From positions 1 to 64,000 of the forward strand of contig JBARNH010000048.1 of the NCBI GenBank assembly GCA_049802875.1: a stretch of 64,000 nucleotides of DNA, written 5' to 3'. The notes under the pieces are model-generated. The model saw only the letters and a list, made by a program, of their open reading frames with translations, searched no databases and was not told the origin of the DNA. Positions 25,321 through 33,089 of the stretch are shown here, piece by piece (the first letter of the stretch is position 1; every line of letters begins with the position of its first letter). Source of the DNA: Lutacidiplasma sp049802875 (GTDB lineage: Archaea > Thermoplasmatota > Thermoplasmata > Lutacidiplasmatales > UBA184). The position numbers and the translations under genes are program-made.

Positions 25321-26118
25321 TCACTCGCGGATCGGGGCGGGCCCACGGAACTCCTTGGACTTCGAAGTATCCGCGACCAGCAGCCGCCGGCGGACCCATT
25401 CGGGCGGAAGGAGGGCGATCAAGCTCAGCACGGCCGGGATCACTTCGAGGACGCTCTTGGCGAGTATCCACTCGATCGAGGAGCTGGGCACGAAGGCGTG
25501 CACGACGACCCAAAAGAGAATGCTCGCTGCCAAGAGGGAGATCCGAAAGCGAGCCGCTCGATCCGGCGTACGTCGCAGCAACGACAGATAGACGCAGGCC
25601 CCGAAGAACTCGGGGAGGAGCACGACCAGCTGGAGCGCGAGAGACGTGCTCCCGCTCTCGACTGCGGAGTAGAGGATCGATGGAGTGCCCGACGCCAATG
25701 TGACGCCGTAGGGCATCTGCACGAACACGAGGTAGATCGAGATAACGTAGAACGCCCCGTACAGGGCGGTGATCAAGGGCAGGTGGTACTTCCCGGAGTA
25801 CACGAAGATGAGGTACCCGACGAGGCCCCAGAGATAGACCGCCTCGATGACGAGGTTCACGAGCGTGAACGTGAGAGCGAGTGCGTACGGGAGCGCGTTA
25901 ACGAGGGCGAGCGCCAGCTCGAACCGCCCTACGGCCAATGCGGCGCCGAGACCGACCCACCAGAGGGCGAACTGGTAGGAGGCGAGTCGCGCGGTGTCCG
26001 ACGTCTCGCGTCGGAGGATACGAGAGCCGACGTACACGTACACTGCGACGACGACCGCACTTACGATCAGGGTCGCGACAGCGGCGTCAATTTCCGACGC
26101 CGGGACGAGTCCGATCAC
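25321..26118 (-). CDS. Free-standing 7TM sensor-like membrane protein (copy 2)
   Basis: This 265-residue paralogue of the neighbouring 7TM gene has the same seven segments, the same RLASYQFALWWVGLGAA block in TM2 and the same PPEWVRRR ending. There are no catalytic motifs or output domain. GTG 26118 is preferred: it starts MIGLVPASEID immediately before TM1, and a CTTTCGAG box lies about 25 bases upstream. A longer GTG/ATG start (26169) adds only low-complexity sequence. The 239-base gap to copy 1 holds no gene. Sensor function is inferred from fold and neighbours. Confidence 0.75.
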   Translation of the reverse strand: MIGLVPASEIDAAVATLIVSAVVVAVYVYVGSRILRRETSDTARLASYQFALWWVGLGAALAVGRFELALALVNALPYALALTFTLVNLVIEAVYLWGLVGYLIFVYSGKYHLPLITALYGAFYVISIYLVFVQMPYGVTLASGTPSILYSAVESGSTSLALQLVVLLPEFFGACVYLSLLRRTPDRAARFRISLLAASILFWVVVHAFVPSSSIEWILAKSVLEVIPAVLSLIALLPPEWVRRRLLVADTSKSKEFRGPAPIRE

Positions 26119-26427
26119 GTCCGTCGGTTCGGCTCGAAAGGTCGCTCCGCCCGGCGGCGGCTCTCGCACGCGGAGCTACGGCACGGGCAGGTCACCCGAG
26201 TCACCGTCCGGGAAGTTCCTTGGCCGGGTCTCCGCTTTAATCTGCTGCTCGTCGGGCGCGCGACCTGGAAGATGAGCCGGAGTCGCCGCGGGCCGATCCG
26301 CCACCGCCACGCTTCTCTCGCCACCCGTTGTGTTGGAGGAGAATGACGACGGCCGGCCGGTTGGTTCATATACGAGGGAGTCGATATGTCAATCGTCCGA
26401 CAAAGCTAGGGGTCTTGTCTGACGGAC
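26119..26427. other. Divergent intergenic region between the 7TM gene and the RHH-ftsZ locus
   Basis: I see no gene in these 309 bases. On the + strand TTCATATACG at 26366-26375 is a good TATA candidate for the RHH gene, and GCTTTAATC near 26232 is a weaker one. The last 33 bases form the inverted repeat listed separately. A short frame from ATG 26342, preceded by GGAGGAG, overlaps the RHH gene out of frame and has no recognisable content. Confidence 0.5.
26395..26427. promoter_or_regulatory. Inverted repeat, candidate operator of the RHH-ftsZ locus
   Basis: GTCCGACAA at 26395-26403 is mirrored by TTGTC at 26415-26419 and CGGAC at 26423-26427, with three extra bases inside the right arm. The repeat lies between the TATA candidate (26366-26375) and the ATG at 26428, covering the expected transcription start. 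Ribbon-helix-helix proteins bind short dyads and often repress their own genes, so this is a natural candidate for autoregulation. Confidence 0.45.
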
Positions 26428-26793
26428 ATGGTCGACACGTCGGAACGAGTCACGGTCCGGATCCCGCAGGAACTTCTCGAGAAGTTGAAGCAGATCCAGC
26501 AGTCGAAGGAGACTCCCACCATCTCAGACACAATACGGGACGGGCTCGAGCAGTATATTGAACTCAACCTTCCTCCGCAGAACGTCCGCAAGGTCGTCGT
26601 CGAGCTCTCTCGTCAGGACAACAACCGACTCGAAGAGTTCGTGCGGGAGGGAAATTCGGTCAGCGTCGATGACGCCGTCCGTTCGGCCGTGCGCGAGTAC
26701 ATCCGAGGCCGGCTCGAGCAGCTCGGCCCGTCCTCCCGATCCCACCGCCGGGAAGGGGAACCGGTCGCTGCCGAAGGCTCCCCTCCGCCCTAG
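26428..26793 (+). CDS. Tandem ribbon-helix-helix regulator, CdrS-like
   Basis: This 121-residue protein contains two ribbon-helix-helix units: residues 6-45 (SERVTVRIPQELLEKLKQI then TISDTIRDGLEQYI) and residues 54-96 (RKVVVELSRQDNNRLEEFV then SVDDAVRSAVREYI). A tail of about 25 residues is Ser/Arg/Pro-rich. It lies 15 bases before an FtsZ-family gene. In haloarchaea the small RHH regulator CdrS is encoded directly upstream of ftsZ2 and controls cell division, so a similar role is inferred. Two RHH units in one chain would let a monomer form the ribbon that normally needs a dimer. Confidence 0.82.
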   Translation: MVDTSERVTVRIPQELLEKLKQIQQSKETPTISDTIRDGLEQYIELNLPPQNVRKVVVELSRQDNNRLEEFVREGNSVSVDDAVRSAVREYIRGRLEQLGPSSRSHRREGEPVAAEGSPPP

Positions 26794-26808
26794 GCGGTCG
26801 GGGGGTCG

Positions 26809-27840
26809 ATGTCCGTCGATCCGAAGCCGCCCGAGGCCTGGGCGTCGTTGGCGCTCGCGCCTCCGTGCGCGGTCGTGGGCCTGGGCGGCGCGGGCAGCGA
26901 AGCCGTACAGGACCTCGTGAACCTCGGGATCCCCGGGGTGCGGGCGTTTGCGGTCAACACCGACGCGAAGCATCTACTGCGCATGGGAGTGGAGGAGCGC
27001 ATCCTCATCGGAGCGCGCGAGCTCCGCGGCCGGGGGAGCGGCGGTGACCGCGCCTCCGTGCTTCGGGCCGCGGAGGACGGCAAGGAGGAGATTCTCCGGC
27101 GCCTCGCACCGTTCGAGATCGTGTTCCTCCTCGCCGGGCTGGGCGGCGGGACCGGAAGCGCGCTCCTTCCGTTCCTCGCTCGGGAGCTTCGGAAGACCGA
27201 TACGTTGCCGGTCCCCGTGGTGTTTCTCCCGTTCCAGGTCGAGCTCGATACGAATCAGGGCCGGCGGGAGAACGTCGAGGCAACGATCGCCGAGCTCGAA
27301 CAGATGGGCGGACTCCTTCTCGCGCTCGCGAACGAGAAGCTGCGACGGTTCGAGTCCCTGCCGATCCACCGGGTCTTCCATGTGCGGAACGCCTACCTCC
27401 ATTCGCTGGTCACGAGCCTGGTCGACATGGTCGAGAATCCGTCGCAGCTCAACGTCGACCTCGCCAGCCTCAAGAACCACTTGCGGGAGGCCGGACTCTC
27501 CACCCTCGTCGTGGGCGAGTTCCACGTCTCCGAACCCGAGCGGCTCGTCCACCAAGCGCTCTCGGAGTCGTTGCTCGACTTTCACCTCTCCGATTCGACG
27601 TCCGCCATCGTCCACCTCGACGGCGGGGCGAACCTGACGCTGCGGACCCTGGACCGGGTGCTCCGCGCGATGCGTCAGCGCCTCGGAGAACCCCAGCGGC
27701 TCGTCTTTGGCACGCGAGTCCGACCCGAACCCCGCGACGTGGTCCGTCTCACCGCGGTCATCGGGGGCCTCCGGCCGCGGAGCGTTCGAGATGCCCTCCG
27801 ACCCGGTACCCCTCGAACTCCACCATTGGCCGCCCGCTAG
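26809..27840 (+). CDS. FtsZ/tubulin-family GTPase with altered T7 loop
   Basis: This 343-residue protein has the tubulin-type nucleotide loops: T1 VVGLGGAGSEAV (residues 22-33), T3 FAVNTDAKHL and the T4 signature GGGTGS (112-117). The synergy loop T7 reads NVDLAS (215-220): the first Asp (217) is kept, but the second, normally Asp, is Ser220. The N-terminal and C-terminal flanks are short and no conserved C-terminal peptide is obvious. It should polymerise with GTP. Loss of the second T7 acid predicts slow or absent GTP hydrolysis and more stable filaments. It follows the RHH regulator, and its 3' end overlaps trmY by 4 bases. Confidence 0.87.
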   Translation: MSVDPKPPEAWASLALAPPCAVVGLGGAGSEAVQDLVNLGIPGVRAFAVNTDAKHLLRMGVEERILIGARELRGRGSGGDRASVLRAAEDGKEEILRRLAPFEIVFLLAGLGGGTGSALLPFLARELRKTDTLPVPVVFLPFQVELDTNQGRRENVEATIAELEQMGGLLLALANEKLRRFESLPIHRVFHVRNAYLHSLVTSLVDMVENPSQLNVDLASLKNHLREAGLSTLVVGEFHVSEPERLVHQALSESLLDFHLSDSTSAIVHLDGGANLTLRTLDRVLRAMRQRLGEPQRLVFGTRVRPEPRDVVRLTAVIGGLRPRSVRDALRPGTPRTPPLAAR

Positions 27841-28460
27841 GACCCCGCCACCGGGTGGGCCGCGGCCTCACGGAGGTCGATGGCGTTGTGCAGTAGGTCG
27901 ATCACCTGCGACGTTCGGAGCGAGCGGGGTCCGACCGAGAGGCGGGGTACGCCCGAATCTTGGAGGAGGGCCACCTCGGCCGCGGAAGGGTCGTACGGAT
28001 CCGAGACCACCGCCGCGAGCTCTGGGAGTCCCCCCTCGTACGACGCGATCGGCCCCCCGGACTCGGTCACCCATACGGCGCCGGGACGGCCAAGGAACGC
28101 GCGGAGCTCGCTCGGAGGGTCGACGGGAGCGACGCGGAGGCCCGGCGAAGATTCGAGTTCGCGGGGAAAGTTGGTCGATCGAACGAGCGCGTTCTTGAGA
28201 AGCGCGGCCGTGGATCGTTCGTCCGGGTTCAGGTAGCGAAGTCGAGCGCCGACCAGCTCGATCTTCCGAGCCGCGGGAGGCGGTTCGGCAACGAACAGGA
28301 TCGTGAGCTCCGTATCTCGGCGAAGGTCGTTCGAGAGCGTGAAGGCGGTAGAGGCCGCTCGGGCGATCTCGTCCATCCGGCCCGCCCCTCCGGCAAGGTC
28401 GTTGAGGGTAAAGCCGCCGGAGACGGGGACCCGATGCGCTAGGATCAAGAATCGACGCAT
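27837..28460 (-). CDS. trmY: tRNA pseudouridine-54 N1-methyltransferase TrmY
   Basis: The 207-residue SPOUT enzyme methylates pseudouridine 54 in the tRNA T-loop. Family blocks are clear: the N-terminal RRFLILAHRVPVSGGF, NDLAGGAGRMDEIARAASTAF, the LRYLNPDERSTAALLKNAL segment and the C-terminal knot LPELAAVVSDPYDP with GVPRLSVGPRSL. Start is the ATG at 28460, with a CTTTACC box about 26 bases upstream. It converges on the FtsZ-like gene. Confidence 0.93.
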   Translation of the reverse strand: MRRFLILAHRVPVSGGFTLNDLAGGAGRMDEIARAASTAFTLSNDLRRDTELTILFVAEPPPAARKIELVGARLRYLNPDERSTAALLKNALVRSTNFPRELESSPGLRVAPVDPPSELRAFLGRPGAVWVTESGGPIASYEGGLPELAAVVSDPYDPSAAEVALLQDSGVPRLSVGPRSLRTSQVIDLLHNAIDLREAAAHPVAGS

Positions 28461-28636
28461 CCGCCCGCCGAGACAAGGGCGAGGTAAAGGGCTCTTCGTG
28501 ACCCACGCGGCGCCGGGCGCGGCACCTCAGTCCACGGGGCCTTCGAATGAGTGACCTAACTTGCGTGGGGAGCGGACCGAGAGGTCGGCGCCCGAGGGCT
28601 TACCCGGGCGGAAAGCGCGCGGTCGAATCGACCGGA

Positions 28637-29299
28637 TCACTCGTCGTCGTCGCCGCGGCGGCGGCCGCGGCTCGGAGGCACGGGGGCGGAAGGGACCGGG
28701 TTCTGCCGGCGCTCGAGCCAGATCTCGTCCCCGAGTTCGTGATATACTGCATGCGCCGGCATCCCCGTGCCGTGCTCACCATGGGGGAGGCGGAATGCCC
28801 CCGATCGGGCCGCGTTGGACGAATACACGACCTCCTGCTCGCCGGCCGCCGCCATGGCGGCGGTCTCCTCGCGCGCGAGGTCGAAGATTCGGTCCTTGCG
28901 GAACATCCAGTAATGGATGCGCCACTCCCGGCCATCGTAGAGCGTCGTCTCGTCTCGCTCCGTCTCGAGAATGCCCGTATCCTCGAGCATGTAGAACGTA
29001 TCGCGGTCGTCCGGCTCCAGGACGTTGTCGATGATCCGCTCGTTGAACCCAAAGAAGTTGAGCACGTGAGCCGCGATCGAGCGGGCGTCCTCGGGGCGCA
29101 TCCCCTCGTGACCCACTGATCGACGGATCGCCTTCGCCAGTGAGTCGAAATCGACGGGGCCCGCCACGTCGGTGAGCGCCGCGTCGGTCGGTATGCCCAC
29201 GCGAGTCGTCTTGATGTCGGCGTCGGTCCGCAGCGGAACGGGGTTCCGGAGGGTGTACCTCTGGGTCGGCGCCTTCGGGTTGTTCCCCGGTCCCGGCAT
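28637..29299 (-). CDS. Conserved archaeal protein of unknown function (DUF6015-like)
   Basis: This 220-residue protein has a compact helical domain at about residues 40-150 (FDSLAKAIRRSVGHEGMRPE, then HVLNFFGFNERIIDNVL and FYMLEDTGIL). I associate it with the thermoplasmatal DUF6015 family. A disordered tail ending GRRRGDDDE follows. The central part reads like a winged or helical DNA/RNA-binding domain, but no function is known. The ATG at 29299 is well supported by a TTTATAC box 25 bases upstream. A longer frame from 29398 would begin upstream of that promoter. Confidence 0.72.
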   Translation of the reverse strand: MPGPGNNPKAPTQRYTLRNPVPLRTDADIKTTRVGIPTDAALTDVAGPVDFDSLAKAIRRSVGHEGMRPEDARSIAAHVLNFFGFNERIIDNVLEPDDRDTFYMLEDTGILETERDETTLYDGREWRIHYWMFRKDRIFDLAREETAAMAAAGEQEVVYSSNAARSGAFRLPHGEHGTGMPAHAVYHELGDEIWLERRQNPVPSAPVPPSRGRRRGDDDE

Positions 29300-29322
29300 A
29301 GTCGAATCTATCCTCAGTTTCC

Positions 29323-29330
29323 GTATAAAT
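29323..29330 (-). promoter_or_regulatory. TATA box of the DUF6015-like gene
   Basis: Read on the reverse strand, CTATTTATACGG gives a clear TATA element centred 25-30 bases before the ATG at 29299. This predicts a leaderless message and settles the start of that gene. Confidence 0.65.
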
Positions 29331-29446
29331 AGGTTGGGAAATCTCATGGATTTCCGGGCTTTGGTCACGGTCCCTCCCCCGCCCGGGTTATCCACCAACC
29401 CCGCCGTTGGAGGCCCCCCGGAGCAGCGACGGTCAGGGTCTTCCTT

Positions 29447-30028
29447 CTATAAGACCACACGGCGGCCGCGACCGACCTTCTGGAGCGCCTCAATGCCGGG
29501 TCGCCACTCCTCTTCCTCGATCCGGAGCTCGAGCTCGGCCAGTTGGGCGAACTCCCGGGGGAACGGGACCAGCGACTTGGCGACGTAGACGTGGGCGAAC
29601 GGACCGCTCGAGGGTCCGGTCCAGGTCTTTCCGACCTCCACGACCGACCGGTACTCGTAGTACTCGGGGGCCGGAACGAACCACACGGTTCGGTCGTCAG
29701 TGCCGCGACCGGCGCGCGGCCCGCGCGAGTAAACCTGGAGGTTCAGGTGGCGGAGAACAGCGGTCGGCAGACTGAAGATATGGCGCTCGCCCGGGCGCGC
29801 CGTCGCCAGCAGCCGACCTCGGACGGTCTCCACGGCCAGCGCTTCGCGCGCCGGATGGGTCGCAATCACTCGGACGAGGCCGGGGCCGCGCGCGAGAAAG
29901 GAGATGGCTCGACTCGCCTCGCGGGAACCCCCGTCCTCCGGCCGGAAGCGGATGAGCTCCGCCACTTCGAGCGGGAGCTGCATCGTGAGCCAGGTCGGGT
30001 GGACGGCCCGGAGGATCACGTACTCCAT
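29447..30028 (-). CDS. Uncharacterised 193-residue protein
   Basis: I do not recognise this family. The sequence suggests a beta-rich N-terminal half (MEYVILRAVHPTWLTMQLPLE, then AISFLARGPGLVRVIATH), a SLPTAVLRHLNLQVYSRGP segment and a Tyr-rich EYYEYRSVVEVGKTW strand. The end is acidic then basic (RIEEEEW to GRGRRVVL). No transmembrane segment or metal motif is seen. A TTCTTATAG box lies about 25 bases before the ATG at 30028, so it is expressed from its own promoter, probably leaderless. It is transcribed in the same direction as the DUF6015-like gene, 147 bases upstream of that gene's start. Confidence 0.62.
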   Translation of the reverse strand: MEYVILRAVHPTWLTMQLPLEVAELIRFRPEDGGSREASRAISFLARGPGLVRVIATHPAREALAVETVRGRLLATARPGERHIFSLPTAVLRHLNLQVYSRGPRAGRGTDDRTVWFVPAPEYYEYRSVVEVGKTWTGPSSGPFAHVYVAKSLVPFPREFAQLAELELRIEEEEWRPGIEALQKVGRGRRVVL

Positions 30029-30084
30029 TGCTCGGGGGAGTCGGGGACGCCGCTATAAGAATTCGGAGTCCCTGAAGGCATCGT

Positions 30085-30750
30085 TCACTGCCGAGGTCGA
30101 AGCCTCCCCACCGCGTCGACCACCTCGCGGAAGTCGCTCGCGCGCAGCACGAGGTCGGCCACGCTGTCGACCTCGGGACGGGAAGAGTTGAGGGCAACTC
30201 CCCGGCCGACCATCGAAAACAGCGCGGCGTCGGCCCAGCCATCCCCGATGTGGACGATCCGGTGCGGCGGAATGCCGCTCCGGGCCGCGAGCGCTCGCAA
30301 TCCGGCCGGCTTGTCCGCTCGCACGTCGTGGGGGTGCTGGATGATTCCCGCCATGACCGCCTGGGCGGGGGTCCCCTCGAAGTCGTCAAATCCGAATCTC
30401 CGGCAGTACCACTCACAGACGTACGGTGGGTTGTGGGTCAAAAGTGCCACCCGAGAACCGAGAGCGTGGAACGCCCGGACCCCCTCCGCGATCCCGCCAA
30501 TCCGGGGCGTCGAATCTAACGCCGCCTCGACCTCGCCGAGCGGTCTCCCGCTGGCGATCTCGAGGAGGTCCTGGAGGTGCTCGTCTTCGCCGATCTCCTT
30601 GGCGAAGAAGCGTCGGTTCGAGCGCGAGAGCTCCTCGGAGCGGCCGAGCGACTCCGCGATGACCCGCCAACCGTGGACGGTCGTGAGGGTGCCGTCGATA
30701 TCGACGGTGATGAGGGGCCATACCCCGGGCGGCACGGTGCCCTCTGTCAC
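30085..30750 (-). CDS. HAD-superfamily phosphatase, SerB-like
   Basis: This 221-residue protein has the HAD catalytic loop ITVDIDGTLTT with Asp17 (nucleophile) and Asp19, a helical cap (about residues 35-85), motif II LLTHNP, motif III Lys in DVRADKPAG and motif IV HIGDGWADAALF. The layout is closest to phosphoserine phosphatase-like HADs, but the substrate is unproven. The GTG at 30750 overlaps the stop of the upstream membrane-protein gene (GTGA), which fixes the start; an earlier ATG would lie inside that gene. Confidence 0.85.
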   Translation of the reverse strand: MTEGTVPPGVWPLITVDIDGTLTTVHGWRVIAESLGRSEELSRSNRRFFAKEIGEDEHLQDLLEIASGRPLGEVEAALDSTPRIGGIAEGVRAFHALGSRVALLTHNPPYVCEWYCRRFGFDDFEGTPAQAVMAGIIQHPHDVRADKPAGLRALAARSGIPPHRIVHIGDGWADAALFSMVGRGVALNSSRPEVDSVADLVLRASDFREVVDAVGRLRPRQ

Positions 30751-30977
30751 GAGCGACTGCCGATGCCCATGAGAATTCCTCCGACCCAAAGAGCCAGGAT
30801 CCCGCCGCCGGCCGCCGTGAGGGCATACGCGAGTTTCGTCGGGGCCGTGGGGAGGAGCGCCGAGAGGAGGAAGATGCCCACGATCGAGAGCAAGAGCCCC
30901 CCACCGATCTTCTGAGTCCGGGTGAGCCGGGGCCGCCGAAGCGGGGGGAGAGGCGTCGCGGCGGAACCGGAATCCAT
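30747..30977 (-). CDS. Small membrane protein, two TM segments
   Basis: A 76-residue protein: a Pro/Arg-rich cytoplasmic start (about 22 residues), then two hydrophobic segments (residues 25-43 and 48-71) ending GIGSRS. I do not recognise it. Its stop overlaps the start of the HAD phosphatase by 4 bases, so the two are translated together. This coupling is the main evidence that it is a real gene. Confidence 0.6.
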   Translation of the reverse strand: MDSGSAATPLPPLRRPRLTRTQKIGGGLLLSIVGIFLLSALLPTAPTKLAYALTAAGGGILALWVGGILMGIGSRS

Positions 30978-31035
30978 CGCTCGGGACGATGATCCGGGGA
31001 AATAACCGTGCCGGGGCTCCCGGCGACCGTTCGCC

Positions 31036-32400
31036 CTACGGGGCGCGTTCGCCGGGAAGGGGCGGCCGCTCTTCTGACGGAGACGGCGGCAGGTAGACCG
31101 TACCCACCCAGGGAGGCGGCGGGCGCTCGGGGTCGCGACGGGCGCGATGGGAGGCGGCCTTCATTCGCTGCACGAACGGCCCCGCTCCGATCGGCGCGAT
31201 GATCGTCGTGATCAGGCCGGCCCCCGCCACAATCGTGAAGACCTGGGTCGTGAAGATCCCCGCGTCCAGCAGGATGACGGCCATGGCGAGCTCGACCGCG
31301 CCGCGGCTCACGATCAGGAACCCGACGCTGAACGCTTCGTCCGACGACCATCGAAGGCTTAACGCGACGCCGGCCCCGACGAGGAACTTCGAAAAGAGCG
31401 CGAACAGCACGAGCCCGACGAAGGCGATGAGGGTGAGCGGTGAGGTGAGGATCGGATCGAAATTGGTCCCGAAGCCGACCAGGACGAAGAAGAGCGGGAC
31501 GAAGAAACCCCACGTCACGGCTTCGAAGACGATGCTCATCGAGCGATGGGCCTTCGCGCCGGTCACTTCGGGAGTGATCAGCATCCCCGCGTAGAACGCC
31601 CCGATGACGAACGTCAACCCGAGGTACTGGGAGTACAGGGCGGCACCCAGGCCCGCCACGATCAGGAGGGCGAACCCGGCCTCGCGGGAGTTCCACGTCG
31701 ACCGGACCCCGCGGAGCCAATTCTTCCATCCGGGCCGGTTCGCGAGGAACCGGAGCAGGAAGTACACCGCGAGGATCGTGCCGAGGAAAAGAAAGACCGT
31801 CCCGACGGCGATTCCCACCGCCGTCCAGGGGCTGCCGCCGCCGGCGCCGACTCGCAGGAGGACCGCGAAGACCGTGACGGCGCTCAGTTCGTTGACGACG
31901 GACGTGTTGAGGAGCATCGACCCGAATCGAGTATCGAGAATTCCGAACTCCCGGAGCATGATGGCCAGCACGGGGAGCGCGGTGATCGAGATCGTCAGGG
32001 CAACGTACAGGTCGAGGATCGGCGAAAAGCTCGGAAAGAGGAGGCGGACGACCCCGGCCCCCGCAATGAACGGAACGAAGAAGATCGCGACACCGAGGAG
32101 GAGGGAGGCGACCCCGGTGTCCCGGATCTGCTTCGGACTCACCGAGAGCCCGGCCATCAGCAGGACGAAGAACGTCGCGAGGGTCTCGAGGCCGGAGAAC
32201 TGGGTGGTGACCGTAACACTCGTGGAGAGGCCGAGGGGAGCCCCGAGGAGCGTCGGACCCAGGATCACGCCCACCAGGAGCTGGCCCACGAGCGCCGCCT
32301 GTCCCAAGTGGGTGAAGATCTCACCCACGATCACCGCGGACGAAACGAGAAGAAACAGGCCGATGATGAAGAGGGTCGTGGGGTTGATCATTCGCCCCAC
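31036..32400 (-). CDS. CPA2-family cation/proton antiporter (KefB/NapA type)
   Basis: This 454-residue membrane protein has about twelve to thirteen hydrophobic segments plus a Pro-rich cytoplasmic tail of about 45 residues. Hallmarks are LVGQLLVGVILGPTLLG in TM2, the discontinuous-helix region TISITALPVLAIMLREFG and SRGAVELAMAVILLDAG near the C-terminus. At the ion-binding pair (Asp-Asp in NapA, Gln-Asp in Kef) the sequence reads Asn-Glu (SVVNELSAV). It probably exchanges K+ or Na+ for protons. No TrkA-N domain is attached. The organism also has kdpFABC at 44064-48695. Confidence 0.88.
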   Translation of the reverse strand: MGRMINPTTLFIIGLFLLVSSAVIVGEIFTHLGQAALVGQLLVGVILGPTLLGAPLGLSTSVTVTTQFSGLETLATFFVLLMAGLSVSPKQIRDTGVASLLLGVAIFFVPFIAGAGVVRLLFPSFSPILDLYVALTISITALPVLAIMLREFGILDTRFGSMLLNTSVVNELSAVTVFAVLLRVGAGGGSPWTAVGIAVGTVFLFLGTILAVYFLLRFLANRPGWKNWLRGVRSTWNSREAGFALLIVAGLGAALYSQYLGLTFVIGAFYAGMLITPEVTGAKAHRSMSIVFEAVTWGFFVPLFFVLVGFGTNFDPILTSPLTLIAFVGLVLFALFSKFLVGAGVALSLRWSSDEAFSVGFLIVSRGAVELAMAVILLDAGIFTTQVFTIVAGAGLITTIIAPIGAGPFVQRMKAASHRARRDPERPPPPWVGTVYLPPSPSEERPPLPGERAP

Positions 32401-32578
32401 CCGGGACCTTGAGTCCGGCGGGCACCGACGGTGCGGGTCTCCCCACGCTTCTCCGTCGGGGTAGGGCCCATCTCTGCCCTCAGCGGGGAACGGGGCATAA
32501 CTATGTTTGGTCGATTGGGAACCTTCCTACGCGGTCCCGCTCCGTCGGTGTAAAGACCCTACCCGCCGTCACCGTCCC

Positions 32579-33034
32579 GTGAGGCGCACCGCTCGGACTT
32601 CTCGGGGGAGGCGAACGACCGCCTTCGACCCCACCGCTCTCGCGGACCGTCGGGCGCGGGCGCTGGAAGAACCCCTCGACGTGCAACTACGGACGGCCGA
32701 ACCCTACCCATTGCTCGAAGTACGCAACCCGATCCACGGCACCGAGTACCTCGTGATGCTCCCCGAATATCCCGCGCAGTCGGGGTCGCTCTGCACTTGC
32801 ACGGACTTCGCCCGCCGCGGGCTCGGCACCTGTAAGCACATCGAGGCCGGGGTGCGATGGGTCTCGGACCACCCGGACGCCCCCCCGCTCCGAGCCCCCG
32901 ACGGACCGCATACGACCGGTGTCTGGAAGAAGGTCGACCAGCGGCTCGCGTCGTCGGTCCGGGACGTTTCGACCCCGAGCCGACGGTGGCGACGGGCCGG
33001 GGCCGTCCTCTTCGAACCGTCCGATGCGGAATGA
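32579..33034 (+). CDS. SWIM zinc-finger protein
   Basis: This 151-residue protein contains a single SWIM motif, Cys72-x-Cys74-x10-Cys85-x-His87 (CTCTDFARRGLGTCKHI), after a basic N-terminus (RRTARTSRGRR). SWIM domains bind DNA or mediate protein contacts, for example in Rad51-paralogue regulators. No helicase or other domain is attached. GTG 32579 is chosen because GGTGTAAAGAC at 32547-32557 fits a TATA box about 27 bases upstream. A TTG at 32507 would add a segment with no conservation. It converges on the tetraether synthase gene. Confidence 0.75.
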   Translation: MRRTARTSRGRRTTAFDPTALADRRARALEEPLDVQLRTAEPYPLLEVRNPIHGTEYLVMLPEYPAQSGSLCTCTDFARRGLGTCKHIEAGVRWVSDHPDAPPLRAPDGPHTTGVWKKVDQRLASSVRDVSTPSRRWRRAGAVLFEPSDAE

Positions 33035-33089
33035 TCGGGTGAAAGGTAGAGAAGAAAGGGTTCGGTGGTGGGGTCCTCTGCGTGCGGGC

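Noticed and set aside
26342..26561. A 73-codon frame with GGAGGAG before its ATG, overlapping the RHH gene
   Set aside because: Despite the good ribosome site, it is out of frame with a clearly recognised RHH protein and has no recognisable content. A leader peptide cannot be excluded but is unsupported.
28461..28636. Possible RNA gene with a GGTCGAATCGACC stem between trmY and the DUF6015-like gene
   Set aside because: Only one short self-complementary stretch is present. No tRNA or other known RNA fold results.
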